Source: Euperipatoides rowelli (taxonomy: Eukaryota; Onychophora; Udeonychophora; Euonychophora; Peripatopsidae). From it: a stretch of 10,080 bases of DNA. The notes below the pieces were generated by a model. It worked only from the letters and a program-made list of their open reading frames with translations, ran no database searches and was not told the origin of the DNA. Within the stretch, counting starts at the first letter, position 1. Each line of letters begins with the position of its first letter. Position numbers and translations under genes: made by a program. The stretch lies in the NCBI GenBank assembly GCA_003024985.2, contig PXIH01S0001788.1; one strand, given 5' to 3'. Below are positions 1 to 8,150 of this stretch, one piece after another.

Positions 1-2438
1 TTAATGTTAGAGAGTTAAAATTATAATATTTGTCATACAACGGCTAAAAAGAGTATTTTATATGATGTTTAAAATATAGACATACCCTGATCCCAAAATG
101 CATCTCTCCAGCCACTTTAATAGTTTTTTTATTTACATAAGTTCGAGGAGAATAGTCAAATCAGGTAAAAGATCATCTTCATCGCCCCTTTCTCCATTCA
201 TGAAGCAGACATTTCAATGTCATTCTCACTATACCTCATTTAAAGATAATCCTTTTTTTCTTTTCTTTTTTGAAGCTTTTGAAAGTATGCTAGGAAAAGG
301 GTAACCAACCAAAGAATCACAGAATTTATACATGCAAAAGTAATTAGGCTAGTATTAGGGTTGAATCGTGTAAACGTTTAACCGATCGTCAAAGTAATAA
401 GCTTTTACAATTTCCCACCTTGTTTAAACGTAAAAAAAAAAAGATTAAAAAATCTGTAAGTTGTAACTTACAAAATAATCAAATTGTCCAATTTAGCAAT
501 TACCATTTATCTTAAAACCATATTTTAGAGCAATTCAGAATGGTAGGTATAACAATTGAAGTAAAAAGCATTCCAGGATGCAAACCTTGTTTCCAATATG
601 CTTAATAGTTTACAATTGTCCTTTATTTTAATTCTGCTTTATTATTAGAATTTGGCTTAAAAATAATTGGCAATGAATGTGCAACGAGTTTGCATTGGAA
701 TACGTTAAAAAAAAATAGCCGAGTTAAAATCAGTTAATAAATGAAAAATTTCAGTATATCTGTAGTAAGTTTTTATTAATTAAAAAAAATGTATATTGAG
801 AAACATGGAATATAGACTGCCTGTCATGAAAAGCTTGTTATCAAATCACCTCTCCGCTTAAATAAATTTTACCATGTTTTATTTATTTATTTTATTTTCT
901 CTCTTTAGGTCTGACATCGATAATTCTACTAGTGATACTAAAGGTAATGTTAACATTTACATTTTATTTATTAAATCATGAAAAATATATATTGTTGGTA
1001 TCTTAAATAATTTATCAAATACTTTTAAATAAATTATTGTATTTTAATTTCTTGAAGAATTTGATTTCTCTATCTTTTTTTTTTAAATTGTTGAAAATGT
1101 GAACAACTCTGCTAAGTGAAGATAATATGTAGAAAAATATAGTAAGGTAAACTAAATTTAAATTAATAATCAACAAATAGAATTTAGTATGGAATAATTT
1201 AACTTGGAGAAGGCACAGTAAAAATAAAATATTTATTTAGGGCCTAAATTTTGTAAAGTTTTTTTTTTTATTAGGGACAGTGTTTAAAACTTTAAACGTT
1301 TAGTAAAAATGTTTATAGCTTTAGCAAATTAAATGTTTTTCTATCCCTAATTTTTATGGTTTTATTTTGGACTATGAAGTTTTTCTCTCTACCAGCTCTT
1401 AGTGGACTACTAAGTGGAGGTATTTTGCAGAGGCTATTTTAAGGAATTTTTGGACCTTTAGGGAGGCGATTTGAGTATAAAAAATTAAAGTTTATTCCAA
1501 ATATACTGGTATATTTCATGTATTTTGTTTCCTTTGAATTTAAGTTTTGCATTTTTATAATAAAGAAATATGGATCACAATTAAATCACTTTTGTATGTT
1601 AAATACAATTTGCCAATTAATGCAAAGTAATTAAATTATAACATTACAAATGTGAAATAACATTAAATACTAATTGAATACAAATTAAGTTAAAATTTTC
1701 TGTTCTTGGTGACTGTTTCAATTTCATTTTTGCTTTTTTTGCTACCTTTTTCATTTGCAAACGCCCCTTTATAAATATGTGTTGGATAGTTGTTGTATTT
1801 TGAGATGTTACTTTTTCAGATCTTCTTTGTTTCTTTTAACGTATATAAAACATAAGTTTAACGTTTTATAATTTTCTTGCGGTACTATGTCAATGAGATT
1901 TTGAGCGCTGTCAGACGTATTTAAGATTATGAAGTAGCCAAGGATAAATATAATCTTTGACACTTTCAGAACCACCAATTGAAAACTCTAAAAGATAGAA
2001 TAATGGTTCTTTACTACCGTGGATAGAATGAATCGCGCAATAGTACTAATCAATTTTAGATTTATTGTATCTTTATGTAATGAATTCCAACTGCACGGTT
2101 ACAATTATGTACCGTAGTGCAGTACTAGGAATCAATGCAAATTACCAGCATAATAGTGTACTAATCTTGATTTATAAAGAAAAATCATACTATTATATGT
2201 TGTTTTTGATTGGTATGCTTTTGTTGAATGGTGTGTGTGAAAATCTGGAAAATGTAATAACAAATCAACTTTGTTTCGTTTCGGTCAGTGATACTGCCGG
2301 TCCAGAGAAGGTAACCTATTCTCGGTATTATGGGATATACAGTATACCAAACATCAACTTTATATTAAAAAAATTATGAGACAGCTGTCAGAAAGAAAGT
2401 CAGAATTAAAGATAGAAAAGCGTTTGAAAATAAATTAC
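1..2438 (-). other. Inferred downstream Sulf intron, gene-free AT-rich sequence
   Basis: It begins with the gtaatt donor at 2438. I looked on the minus strand for the next Sulf exon (GELDNTY, DHGYHLGQF and RVPF segments) and did not find it, so the intron probably continues beyond position 1. Contents are AT-rich sequence with homopolymers and a TTTA-rich run at about 878-898. Two items are reported only as findings: a splice-flanked plus-strand segment at 909-943 and a roughly 100-codon plus-strand open frame at 2065-2379. No recognised transposon ends were found here. Confidence 0.7.
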
Positions 2439-2589
2439 TTTTTGAACTGCATCATCTACTGACTGTAAAGTTTGTAATCTCTTCCTGTGTAGCAGATCAG
2501 TGAAAGCAACATGAATTGGTTCCATTTTCCCCGTGAATTGAAGAATCCACTGTTTATCAGGATTAGGGGCAAAGTCCCAGCTCGGGGTT
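2439..2589 (-). CDS. Sulf1: Next internal exon of the same Sulf endosulfatase
   Basis: This 151-bp exon continues the exon at 4734-5055. Its first base (A, 2589) completes the split codon AG|A (Arg), and 50 codons follow. Family landmarks in order are [20 protein letters not shown] (usually TPSYDYAPN..K.WI), then [12 protein letters not shown], then [14 protein letters not shown], one of the best conserved strings of the Sulf/GNS sulfatase group. The acceptor is ctcaattttag|AAC and the donor is CAAAAA|gtaatt in phase 0, just before the expected (L/V)YN..L..GEL segment of the next exon. The exon has no stop and no frameshift, so the gene appears functional. It is too short to stand out as an open frame; I found it by reading the reverse strand for the expected continuation. 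The exon carrying the metal-binding DHGYH motif was not found between 1 and 2438. Confidence 0.94.
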
Positions 2590-3131
2590 CTAAAATTGAG
2601 AATTAAAAAAAAAAAGGTTTATTTAAAAAAAGTTATATTTTTTTTTAAAAAAAGAATGTTTTAACCATTAAATTTTTTTTTTTGGTTATGCTGTATACAA
2701 ACTGCTGTACTTGAAAATATTTAAAAATATATGTTTAATTTTTCTCAACAGAAGGCGCTACATGGAAACAAAAGTAAAAGCCTTCAAAGTCATCATAACT
2801 AGGTGTTAATCATCTTGAGAGGAGTTCTCAATAATAACTTTTCATTTAAACAGTGTGCTTGTGGCAGATGTATTTCAGGTTTATTTATTTCAATAAATAC
2901 ACAGAATAGAATAGATCACCAAAAAGATCAGCAACAAATATCAAGCGATATATTCCCAAAATAAAATAAAGAATTATTTACATATAATCAAATAGTAATC
3001 ACGATTTGACGATTAAATCCACTGCAATTAAGCCAACAGATTAACACTAGTTTTGCATAATCTGGACATGAAATAATAAACAAAAAACTATAAATAAACT
3101 TAAAAAATTTAAATATTTACAAAACTATAAA

Positions 3132-3171
3132 AACAAACAGATTTTTATTTATGACTTTTTTTCTAAAACTC
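3132..3171 (+). repeat. 40-bp direct repeat, copy 1
   Basis: It reads AACAAACAGATTTTTATTTA, then TGACTTTTTTTCTAAAACTC. Copy 2 lies 205 bp downstream with about two differences. Flanking sequence is unrelated, so only this block is shared. The block is A/T-rich, but the AACAAACAG start and the matching tail make coincidence unlikely. Origin unknown. Confidence 0.75.
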
Positions 3172-3336
3172 ACGCATACAACTTTAACCATAACAGCTCG
3201 TATTTACTGTATGTACAAATAATACATTATGTTAAATATTTCAAAATCTATAACAGATACAAAAAAAACTTAAATAGTATTTTTTGTTCTATTTTTTGTC
3301 AGGAATTTTAATACGGTATATATAAAAAAAAAATCC

Positions 3337-3376
3337 AACAAACAGATTTTTATTTATGAATTTTTTTCTAAAAGTC
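3337..3376 (+). repeat. 40-bp direct repeat, copy 2
   Basis: It starts with AACAAACAGATTTTTATTTA and ends TTTTTTTCTAAAAGTC, matching 3132-3171 without gaps. It could mark a small tandem or dispersed repeat whose middle has diverged, or two insertions of one short element. No target duplication is seen. Confidence 0.75.
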
Positions 3377-3541
3377 GGCTATAAAAAAAGAAAAGAAAAA
3401 GCCAGTTCTTCTTACATTTTCCAATGCCGCTTCTCTGTCGTAAAAGATAGAATTTTTTGGTTTTTATTTTTGAAATTTGCATTAAATTCTGATTTGAAAA
3501 ATATATAAGTTTATTCCTAAATGTTTTTTTATATTTGTAAT

Positions 3542-3761
3542 ACACTACTGAAAGTCAAAATTTATGAGAGTCGTTGCGGTGTATCTGACAGATAAAATCA
3601 AAGGAAATCAATATATGCCTTGCCGTCACAACACAGGCTAATAGACAGATGAAAAAACTCATTAATTTAGGAGCATTAAATGATGTATAAATATTAGCTA
3701 GAAATTAATTTTTGAAAATTAATTATGTATCTCACAGATACCGTGACGACTGTCGGGTTAA
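3542..3761. mobile_element. MITE-like unit A, piggyBac-type end
   Basis: This is a roughly 215-bp non-coding unit. Its right end reads GTGACGACTGTCGGG followed by TTAA (3758-3761); reversed, this is TTAA-CCC-GACAGTCGTCACGG, the TTAA/CCC layout of piggyBac elements (family knowledge). Inverted match to the left side: AGTCGTTGCGGTGTATCTG from 3569 pairs with the reverse of 3728-3752. A near-perfect palindrome TATCTGACAGATA (3582-3594) recurs as TATCTCACAGATA (3728-3740). The outer left limit, set at CACTACTG, is decayed and lacks TTAA. Unit B at 4223-4440 is homologous over its whole length in the same orientation. There is no coding capacity, so it would be non-autonomous. Confidence 0.65.
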
Positions 3762-3838
3762 AAACGGCAAATTTGTGAAAGCCAAAAATTTTAAATGGAT
3801 TTTAACTTAATAAAGAATTAATTTCAAGTTACATTCAT

Positions 3839-3902
3839 TTAACCCTGCAGTCGTCGCAGTAAGAAAGTAAGAAGAGTCATCTCGGTGTATCTGTAAGATA
3901 CA
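3839..3902. mobile_element. MITE end C of the same family (TTAA-CCC terminus)
   Basis: TTAA at 3839-3842 is followed by CCCTGCAGTCGTCGCAGTA, matching the reversed right end of unit A, and then by GAGTCATCTCGGTGTATCTG (3875-3894), matching the left part of units A and B. It therefore carries the best preserved outer terminus plus the subterminal block. After about 3902 the similarity to A and B stops. It may be a truncated copy, or the left boundary of a composite element that ends at 4440. Only 77 bp separate it from the TTAA that ends unit A. Confidence 0.6.
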
Positions 3903-4222
3903 AGTGTATATTTTCTTCTATCTCACTACTTAATCTTTGCAAATCAATTAAATATGACAAAATTATTTTTACTTTGACAATTGTATGTTCTTAAACGATA
4001 GTTTGACACAATGTTTAGTATTTTCTCCCAATACATAATCGCTGGAAAAAGTGTGGCAAAAAAAAGTTACATTAATAGTCACGATATATGATACATATCT
4101 TATAAAAAAAATAAGAATAATGACACATTTAGACAAAAAAAATTAATTTTATATACCGTAGTAATGTTTTGCTTCAATAACTAAAAAATGTTAGAAAACA
4201 TAAATAATAATTTTAAAAAAAA

Positions 4223-4440
4223 CTTATGTGATTCATCGCGGTGTATCCGACAGATAAAATCACATGAAATCAAGGTATGCCTTGTCATCATAGCACCATC
4301 TAATTGACTAATGAAAAAAAACTCATTAATTCAGCCAAAAGGAAGGCTGTACAATATTCTAGCATTGCACATTAGCTAGAATGACACGATTAAAGATGAA
4401 GTAAGTTATCTAAGAGAGACCGTGATGACTGTAGTGTTAA
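4223..4440. mobile_element. MITE-like unit B, homologous to unit A
   Basis: It aligns with 3561-3761 from end to end: TTCATCGCGGTGTATCCGAC (4232-4251), then a shared ATGCCTTG block, ACTCATTAATT, ATTAGCTAGAA, and a right end ACCGTGATGACTGTAGTG with TTAA at 4437-4440. Identity looks like roughly three quarters by eye. The terminal GGG is changed to GTG, which suggests an old, immobile copy. Its left outer terminus is missing or too decayed to place. Confidence 0.65.
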
Positions 4441-4733
4441 AGATTGTTTCACTTCAAAGGTATTATTAATAATCAAACAAATTCTTCACCAGTGAGATAT
4501 ATTATTAAAAACAGTCCAATTAATAGAATATTTATTTAAGAAGAGTGTTAGAAAATTTAAGGATAAGTTCAAAACTAAATGAAGAGTATTATCTTAACAA
4601 ACCTAGGAATGTCTTAACAAGAAAGAAACAAATTTTTAGTAAAACATACAAAGACTTAAATCAAGATTCAGTTAGGACTGCTGTCATTTAGTAATCACAC
4701 TAATTTCAATGATTAAAAAATAGGGACAATTAC

Positions 4734-5055
4734 CTATGTGTTGTAACATTTTCAAACAAATGCTGGTATTGAGGAGCAGAATCTTCAGGTCCATGGGGCG
4801 CAGGCATACTCAGTACCATAGCAACTGGCCTATTGGGGAAATACTGCTTTGATTGCTTTAGAAAGGTAACACTATCGTTGGCGATCAAATCTGTGAAATA
4901 ATCTTTATAGTAATCATCGTCATGTTTGATTTTTTTACCATTAAAATTTATAGTATAGTTATAAAATCGGGAATTACGAATAAGACCAACCCATTCTCTC
5001 CATCCCGGTGGAATATAAGTGCCATTATATTCGTTTAAATATTTTCCAAAATAAC
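4734..5055 (-). CDS. Sulf1: Internal exon of extracellular heparan-sulfate 6-O-endosulfatase (Sulf family)
   Basis: Sulf enzymes are secreted or cell-surface sulfatases that remove 6-O-sulfate from heparan-sulfate chains and so tune growth-factor and morphogen signalling (family knowledge). The exon gives 106 whole residues. They open with [20 protein letters not shown], a near-signature of the family, followed by [17 protein letters not shown] and, at residues 84-94, [11 protein letters not shown] with the conserved active-site-region His. The related GNS sulfatase has HSPW where this has HGPE, so Sulf fits better. Four N-glycosylation sequons are visible: NGT (10), NYT (32), NDS (59) and NVT (102). 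The acceptor is ttttgttttcag before 5055 and the donor is CATAG|gtaatt after 4734. The exon starts with GT completing a codon (phase 1) and ends with AG (phase 2). An open frame continues to an ATG at 5080, but that ATG lies in the intron upstream of the acceptor and is not a start. The symbol Sulf1 follows insect usage; which paralogue this is cannot be decided here. Confidence 0.95.
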
Positions 5056-5350
5056 CTGAAAACAAAAAGAATAGATTCATCAGAAAACAATAATAAAATA
5101 AAAAAAAAGTTAGAACTATTTTAATTGCAAAGAAAACTTATTAACAGTCATTGGCAAATAGATTTTAAATTTCATATTTTGGTCATTCTTAAAATGACTA
5201 AATGAACATGAAGGAAAATATCTAAGTTAAGGAATAATTAAATATGTGTGTTAAAAGTTTGAAAAAATTCCCAAGAGTAATCAAAATGTCACTACTCAAT
5301 GTTTGCTCAACAAGAATATAAATATAAAAAGTTTAAATATGAAATATAAA

Positions 5351-5456
5351 AGTAGGGAGGGGGAGGGAAAGGAGAAAAAAGTAAAGGAATGAAAGGGGGG
5401 GGGGGAGGAAAAAAGATAAAGGAGAGGGGAGAAAATATAAAAGAAGTAGAAAAAAG
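5351..5456 (+). repeat. Polypurine tract with G11 run
   Basis: About 105 bases are almost all A/G on the plus strand, with G-runs at 5355-5357, 5359-5363, 5365-5367 and a run of eleven G at 5395-5405, then further GA-rich sequence (GGAGAGGGGAG). On the Sulf sense strand this is a polypyrimidine (C/T) tract about 300-400 nt upstream of the exon acceptor at 5055. Such tracts can form triplex or G-quadruplex structures and are length-unstable; that is general knowledge and not shown here. Confidence 0.85.
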
Positions 5457-5631
5457 TTGATGGTAAAAGATGAACATAGAAAAAAATATAAGAAAATAAA
5501 GAGGAAAAATGTATGGAACATTCACTTCTCCCATCAAACAATTTTTTACAAAAATTAAAACTGATAAAAACTATTCTATGACCAGATTGTTTATTCTATT
5601 AACTTCTTTTTTTCTCTAATGTCTATATGTA

Positions 5632-5958
5632 CAGTAAATTCAAAACACCGTTTAAAAAAAAACTCCACCCAATTAAACGTACACTTACTCAACATAAAAT
5701 ATCCGGACTCATACCTATTCCACCTAAATGTCACAGGCATTTTTTTTTACATCATAAAACAATAATTGATTATTTTTAAATTAAATCTAAATTTCACAAA
5801 ATTAATGTCTGCTAACTCCTAATTAGCCTAAGCTTCTTACAGAAGTTTTTTACATTTGTATCACAAACATTCCAGTTTTCTTTGACAATAGCAATTTTAT
5901 TTAAATCCAAGGCCTCAATGTTTGGTGAGGTCACCTCTCCATTATTAGAAGTCCACTT
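5632..5958 (-). pseudogene. Possible pogo/Tigger-type transposase C-terminal remnant
   Basis: A 48-codon coding-like segment (5958 down to the stop at 5812-5814) begins just after a tttatattttaag stretch. Its sequence includes NNGEVTSPNIEALDLNKIAI, then ENWNVCDTNVKNFCKKLRLI. The spacing of Trp, Asn-(Val/Ile), Asn-Phe and Lys-Lys resembles the W..V...TI.NC.RK pattern near the C-terminus of pogo/Tigger/jerky DDE transposases. About 180 bp beyond the stop lies TA followed by CAGTAAATTC (5632 onward), which could be the element's terminus, since pogo-type elements insert at TA and often begin CAGT. N-terminal parts are absent, and a hAT MITE sits directly upstream at 5999. The open frame to 6054 runs into that MITE by chance. 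The segment could instead be an unrelated exon, since it has an acceptor-like start and a proper stop. The assignment is weak. Confidence 0.3.
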
Positions 5959-5998
5959 CTTAAAATATAAAAAAAATACATATCCTATTACTCTAAGA

Positions 5999-6359
5999 CA
6001 GTGTTTTCCAAATAGGGTTCCGTGGAACCCTGGGGGGTTCCATGAGATGAACATTAGGGTTCCACAAGAAAGTTACATCACAGTAACATTTTAATATTTT
6101 ACATATTAAATAAATAAAATAAATAAGAAAATAAATAAATAAAAAAACTATTTTTAAACATTGGTGGATTGTAAGTACAGCAATATGTACCTAACTGTAG
6201 AAGCTAAAACAGCACAGAGAAGATATTCTGGGGCAGTGCATTTGAGTTTAAACAAGTACTAGTGGAGCCATATTGTGGCTGAAGTTTAAGGTTGTGGTTC
6301 CGCAAATGTTTAACGAGTTTGAAAAGCTTTTGTGGCCAAATTTAATTGGGTAAACACTG
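5999..6359. mobile_element. Complete non-autonomous hAT transposon (361-bp MITE)
   Basis: The left end is CAGTGTTTTCCAAAT and the right end, reversed, is CAGTGTTTACCCAAT, so the first eight bases are identical. It is flanked by a perfect 8-bp target-site duplication CTCTAAGA at 5991-5998 and 6360-6367, the hallmark of hAT insertions. Inside the left end is a perfect palindrome GGGTTCC-GT-GGAACCC (6015-6030), then repeated GGTTCC motifs (6036-6063), typical of hAT subterminal repeats. An AAAT-type microsatellite lies at about 6107-6145. No transposase is encoded, so movement would need a partner hAT element. Confidence 0.92.
6107..6145 (+). repeat. AAAT microsatellite inside the hAT MITE
   Basis: Imperfect AAAT/AAATAAAT units form a run of about 39 bases. 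It probably expanded after or within the MITE and may be length-polymorphic. Confidence 0.8.
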
Positions 6360-7150
6360 CTCTAAGATGTAAAAATCTACTAATGCACTTAATACTCTTA
6401 ACTACATTAACATTTCCTCACACCGTAGAAGAGAAGACTAATCCAGTCAGAAATAACTTGCATTTTAAATAACTAGAATACTCTCTTACTTTACATCATC
6501 CAATTTCAAGACTTTCTGTATAAATCTTAGTATTCACCAAACATTTTTCCCCTTATAGACCTCTTTAAAGGATCAAGCGGAATGTGTTATTCAGATTTTA
6601 AAATGATTTCACCAGACGTTTAGCCACAAACAAGTTATGAGTTGTATATCCATTAGGCCACAATCATAAATGAAGGACACAACAAATATATTTATAATTG
6701 ACTCTTGTGACAAATTTACAGCCTTCAGAATGAGGGGTGGGGGAGGGAAGAGTGGAAGGAAAAACACTGATAAATATATAGAAATGTAGAGAAATACTCA
6801 ACAGTAGGATGTTAATATTATAACAAAATAGTAGTTTATTTTTTTTACATAGATTTGTGCATTCACGGAACAACTAATTGTGTATATTGATTGCTAATTT
6901 TGTTTGATTGTTTACATTAGTAGCACGGCATTTCTATTTTTAATAGTAAACACCGTATTCGCATAATCTGATCAATTATGAGATCGCAAACAACGCATAA
7001 AACAATTAACTTTCTTGAAATAATGGTAATTTATTCAGTTGTATTTAATTGCATACGCCTTGCGTTTTGCTATTTAAGAACGTAGTACATATGCCTTTTT
7101 ATCACAGTTGAAATAATCATCACCAGTGCAATGAGTATTTTCAATCCCTA

Positions 7151-7364
7151 TGTTATGTTGCCTGAGTGGTGGGTGTCACTCCAGGATTTGTGTTGCCCCC
7201 TGCCTATATTGTAGCTGCAACACTGTTTTGTTTTAGGAGCTTTTTGTTAATTTTATGTTAGCTGTTTTCATTGCTTGCAACTAGAATGCTGCCGGCTGTT
7301 TTATGGATTTTCTCTGTGAATAAACGATGTGGATATCAATTATTTTACTTGTTTATAACTTACA
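7151..7364 (+). mobile_element. Possible solo LTR (LTR-like segment)
   Basis: This segment is less A/T-biased than its surroundings. It begins TGTTATGTTGCCTGAG, ends AACTTACA (TG...CA limits as in LTRs), and has an AATAAA polyadenylation signal at 7319-7324 in the expected 3' part. No second LTR, primer-binding site or polypurine tract is seen, and the flanks show no clear target duplication. It may be a decayed solo LTR, or ordinary sequence with chance TG/CA ends. Confidence 0.25.
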
Positions 7365-7378
7365 GTTCATTTAATATA

Positions 7379-8040
7379 TTGGGTGTTCCAATTTTACTTT
7401 ACAACTTTGGCCCTCCATAAAAAACATAATAAGATAGCAAAGTTCGGTTTTGTGTACATGTACCAGCGACTCATAAAGATTTATTTGCACTCAAATGGTT
7501 GTTACTTTCAAGTACGACAAGAAAGACACTTAATTGATGATAGTTCTCCATAGGAAGAGGCCGACTGTGTGGCATGGTTCATAGAGACAAAGTCAGATAC
7601 ACAAGTTCAAAGGAATTGCCAAACAAAATATGGAAGTAACCCACCATATACGAGTGGCACAAGAAGTTTATGGAGACCGGTAGTGTGCTTCATAAAAAGG
7701 ATGCTGGCCGACCAAGCACAAGTCAAGAGGATAAGGAACGTGTTCCACTAAGTTTCCAATGAAGTCCAAATAAGTTCATTCATATGGCTTCCAGTCAGTT
7801 GGCGTTAACACTTACAATGATACACAGTGTGCTTCACAAGTGCTTGAACTTGACTTCCTATAAAATGCATTTGACAAAGGCTCTGCATCCCAAGGATAAA
7901 CCAAAACATTTGGATTTTGCTGTTCTAGCATCACAACAATCTTTGAACTTGCTGGTAATTGTGCAATAAACATATTTTTTTATCTTATTCCTTTTCTGTT
8001 TTATTGAGGATTAAAGCTGTAAACATAAACATGGACACCA
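7379..8040 (+). mobile_element. Internally deleted mariner-like (Tc1/mariner superfamily) element
   Basis: The ends are imperfect inverted repeats. The left reads TTGGGTGTTCCA, then TTTACTTTACAACTTT; the reversed right end reads TGGTGTCCA, then TTTATGTTTACAGCTTT, about 24 of 33 aligned positions equal. Both ends directly follow TA, the superfamily's target. Between them lies only the N-terminal part of a broken transposase (7554-7924). At about 660 bp it is roughly half the usual 1.3 kb, so the catalytic DDE region has been deleted. Exact outer bases are uncertain by a few nucleotides. Confidence 0.75.
7554..7969 (+). pseudogene. Broken mariner-like transposase, N-terminal DNA-binding part
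   Basis: Homology is to arthropod mariner-like transposases with a helix-turn-helix N-terminus. Frame one (7554 to about 7646) gives CVAWFIETKSDTQVQRN, then TKYGSNPP. After a frameshift and small deletion near 7647-7652, frame two gives EWHKKFMETGSVLHKKDAGR, then PSTSQED (the GRPS linker that follows the first helix-turn-helix), SFQ, an in-frame TGA at 7760-7762 where the family has Arg (a likely CGA to TGA change), SPNK, then HSVLHKCLNLTSYKMHLTKA and DKPKHLDFAV (to 7924). The frame then runs through unrelated residues to a TAA at 7967-7969. One frameshift, one stop and loss of the whole DDE domain mean no active transposase. Open frames at 7569-7751 and 7784-7969 are two pieces of this one gene. 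Confidence 0.85.
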
Positions 8041-8150
8041 TATAACCTATATATATACTGTATAATGTTTGAGTTTGGGAAAGACATATAAGGAGAGTGA
8101 AAGGTCAATTAAAATTTCCATCTTTTTTTGATGGGCTTTACAATATATAC

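Larger units (their letters stand above)
2590..4733 (-). other. Sulf intron between the two exons (2144 bp)
   Basis: Both ends are seen: donor gtaatt reading down from 4733 and acceptor ttttag ending at 2590, a phase-2 intron. It holds a 40-bp direct repeat (3132-3171 and 3337-3376) and a cluster of related MITE-like units (3542-4440), annotated separately. The rest (about 2600-3130 and 4441-4733) is AT-rich with long A/T runs, and I see no coding or RNA gene in it. The minus-strand open frame at 3354-3545 is lysine-rich low-complexity sequence with no family resemblance. Confidence 0.9.

Noticed and set aside
98-304. 68-codon plus-strand open frame
   Set aside because: Ser/Phe-rich translation with no family resemblance, no splice or start context of note, and expected by chance in this composition.
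3354-3545. 63-codon minus-strand open frame in the Sulf intron
   Set aside because: Lys/Phe-rich A/T translation that overlaps the direct repeat; no homology seen.
4734-5055. Assignment of the exon to N-acetylglucosamine-6-sulfatase (GNS)
   Set aside because: GNS shares the RKR.QTL.SVDD string but has HSPW rather than HGPEDSAP and lacks the GWREW..LI.NSRFYNY segment; Sulf fits throughout.
5296-5541. Overlapping minus-strand open frames rich in Phe, Pro, Ser and Tyr
   Set aside because: They are translations of the complement of the purine tract in several frames at once; low-complexity artefacts.
5882-6094. Plus-strand open frame across the hAT MITE left end
   Set aside because: It crosses the element boundary and target duplication at 5991-5998, and lies opposite the transposase-like segment; a chance fusion.
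6664-6873. 69-codon minus-strand open frame
   Set aside because: Low-complexity hydrophobic sequence partly from a purine-rich patch; no motif, no exon signals that fit Sulf or any known family.
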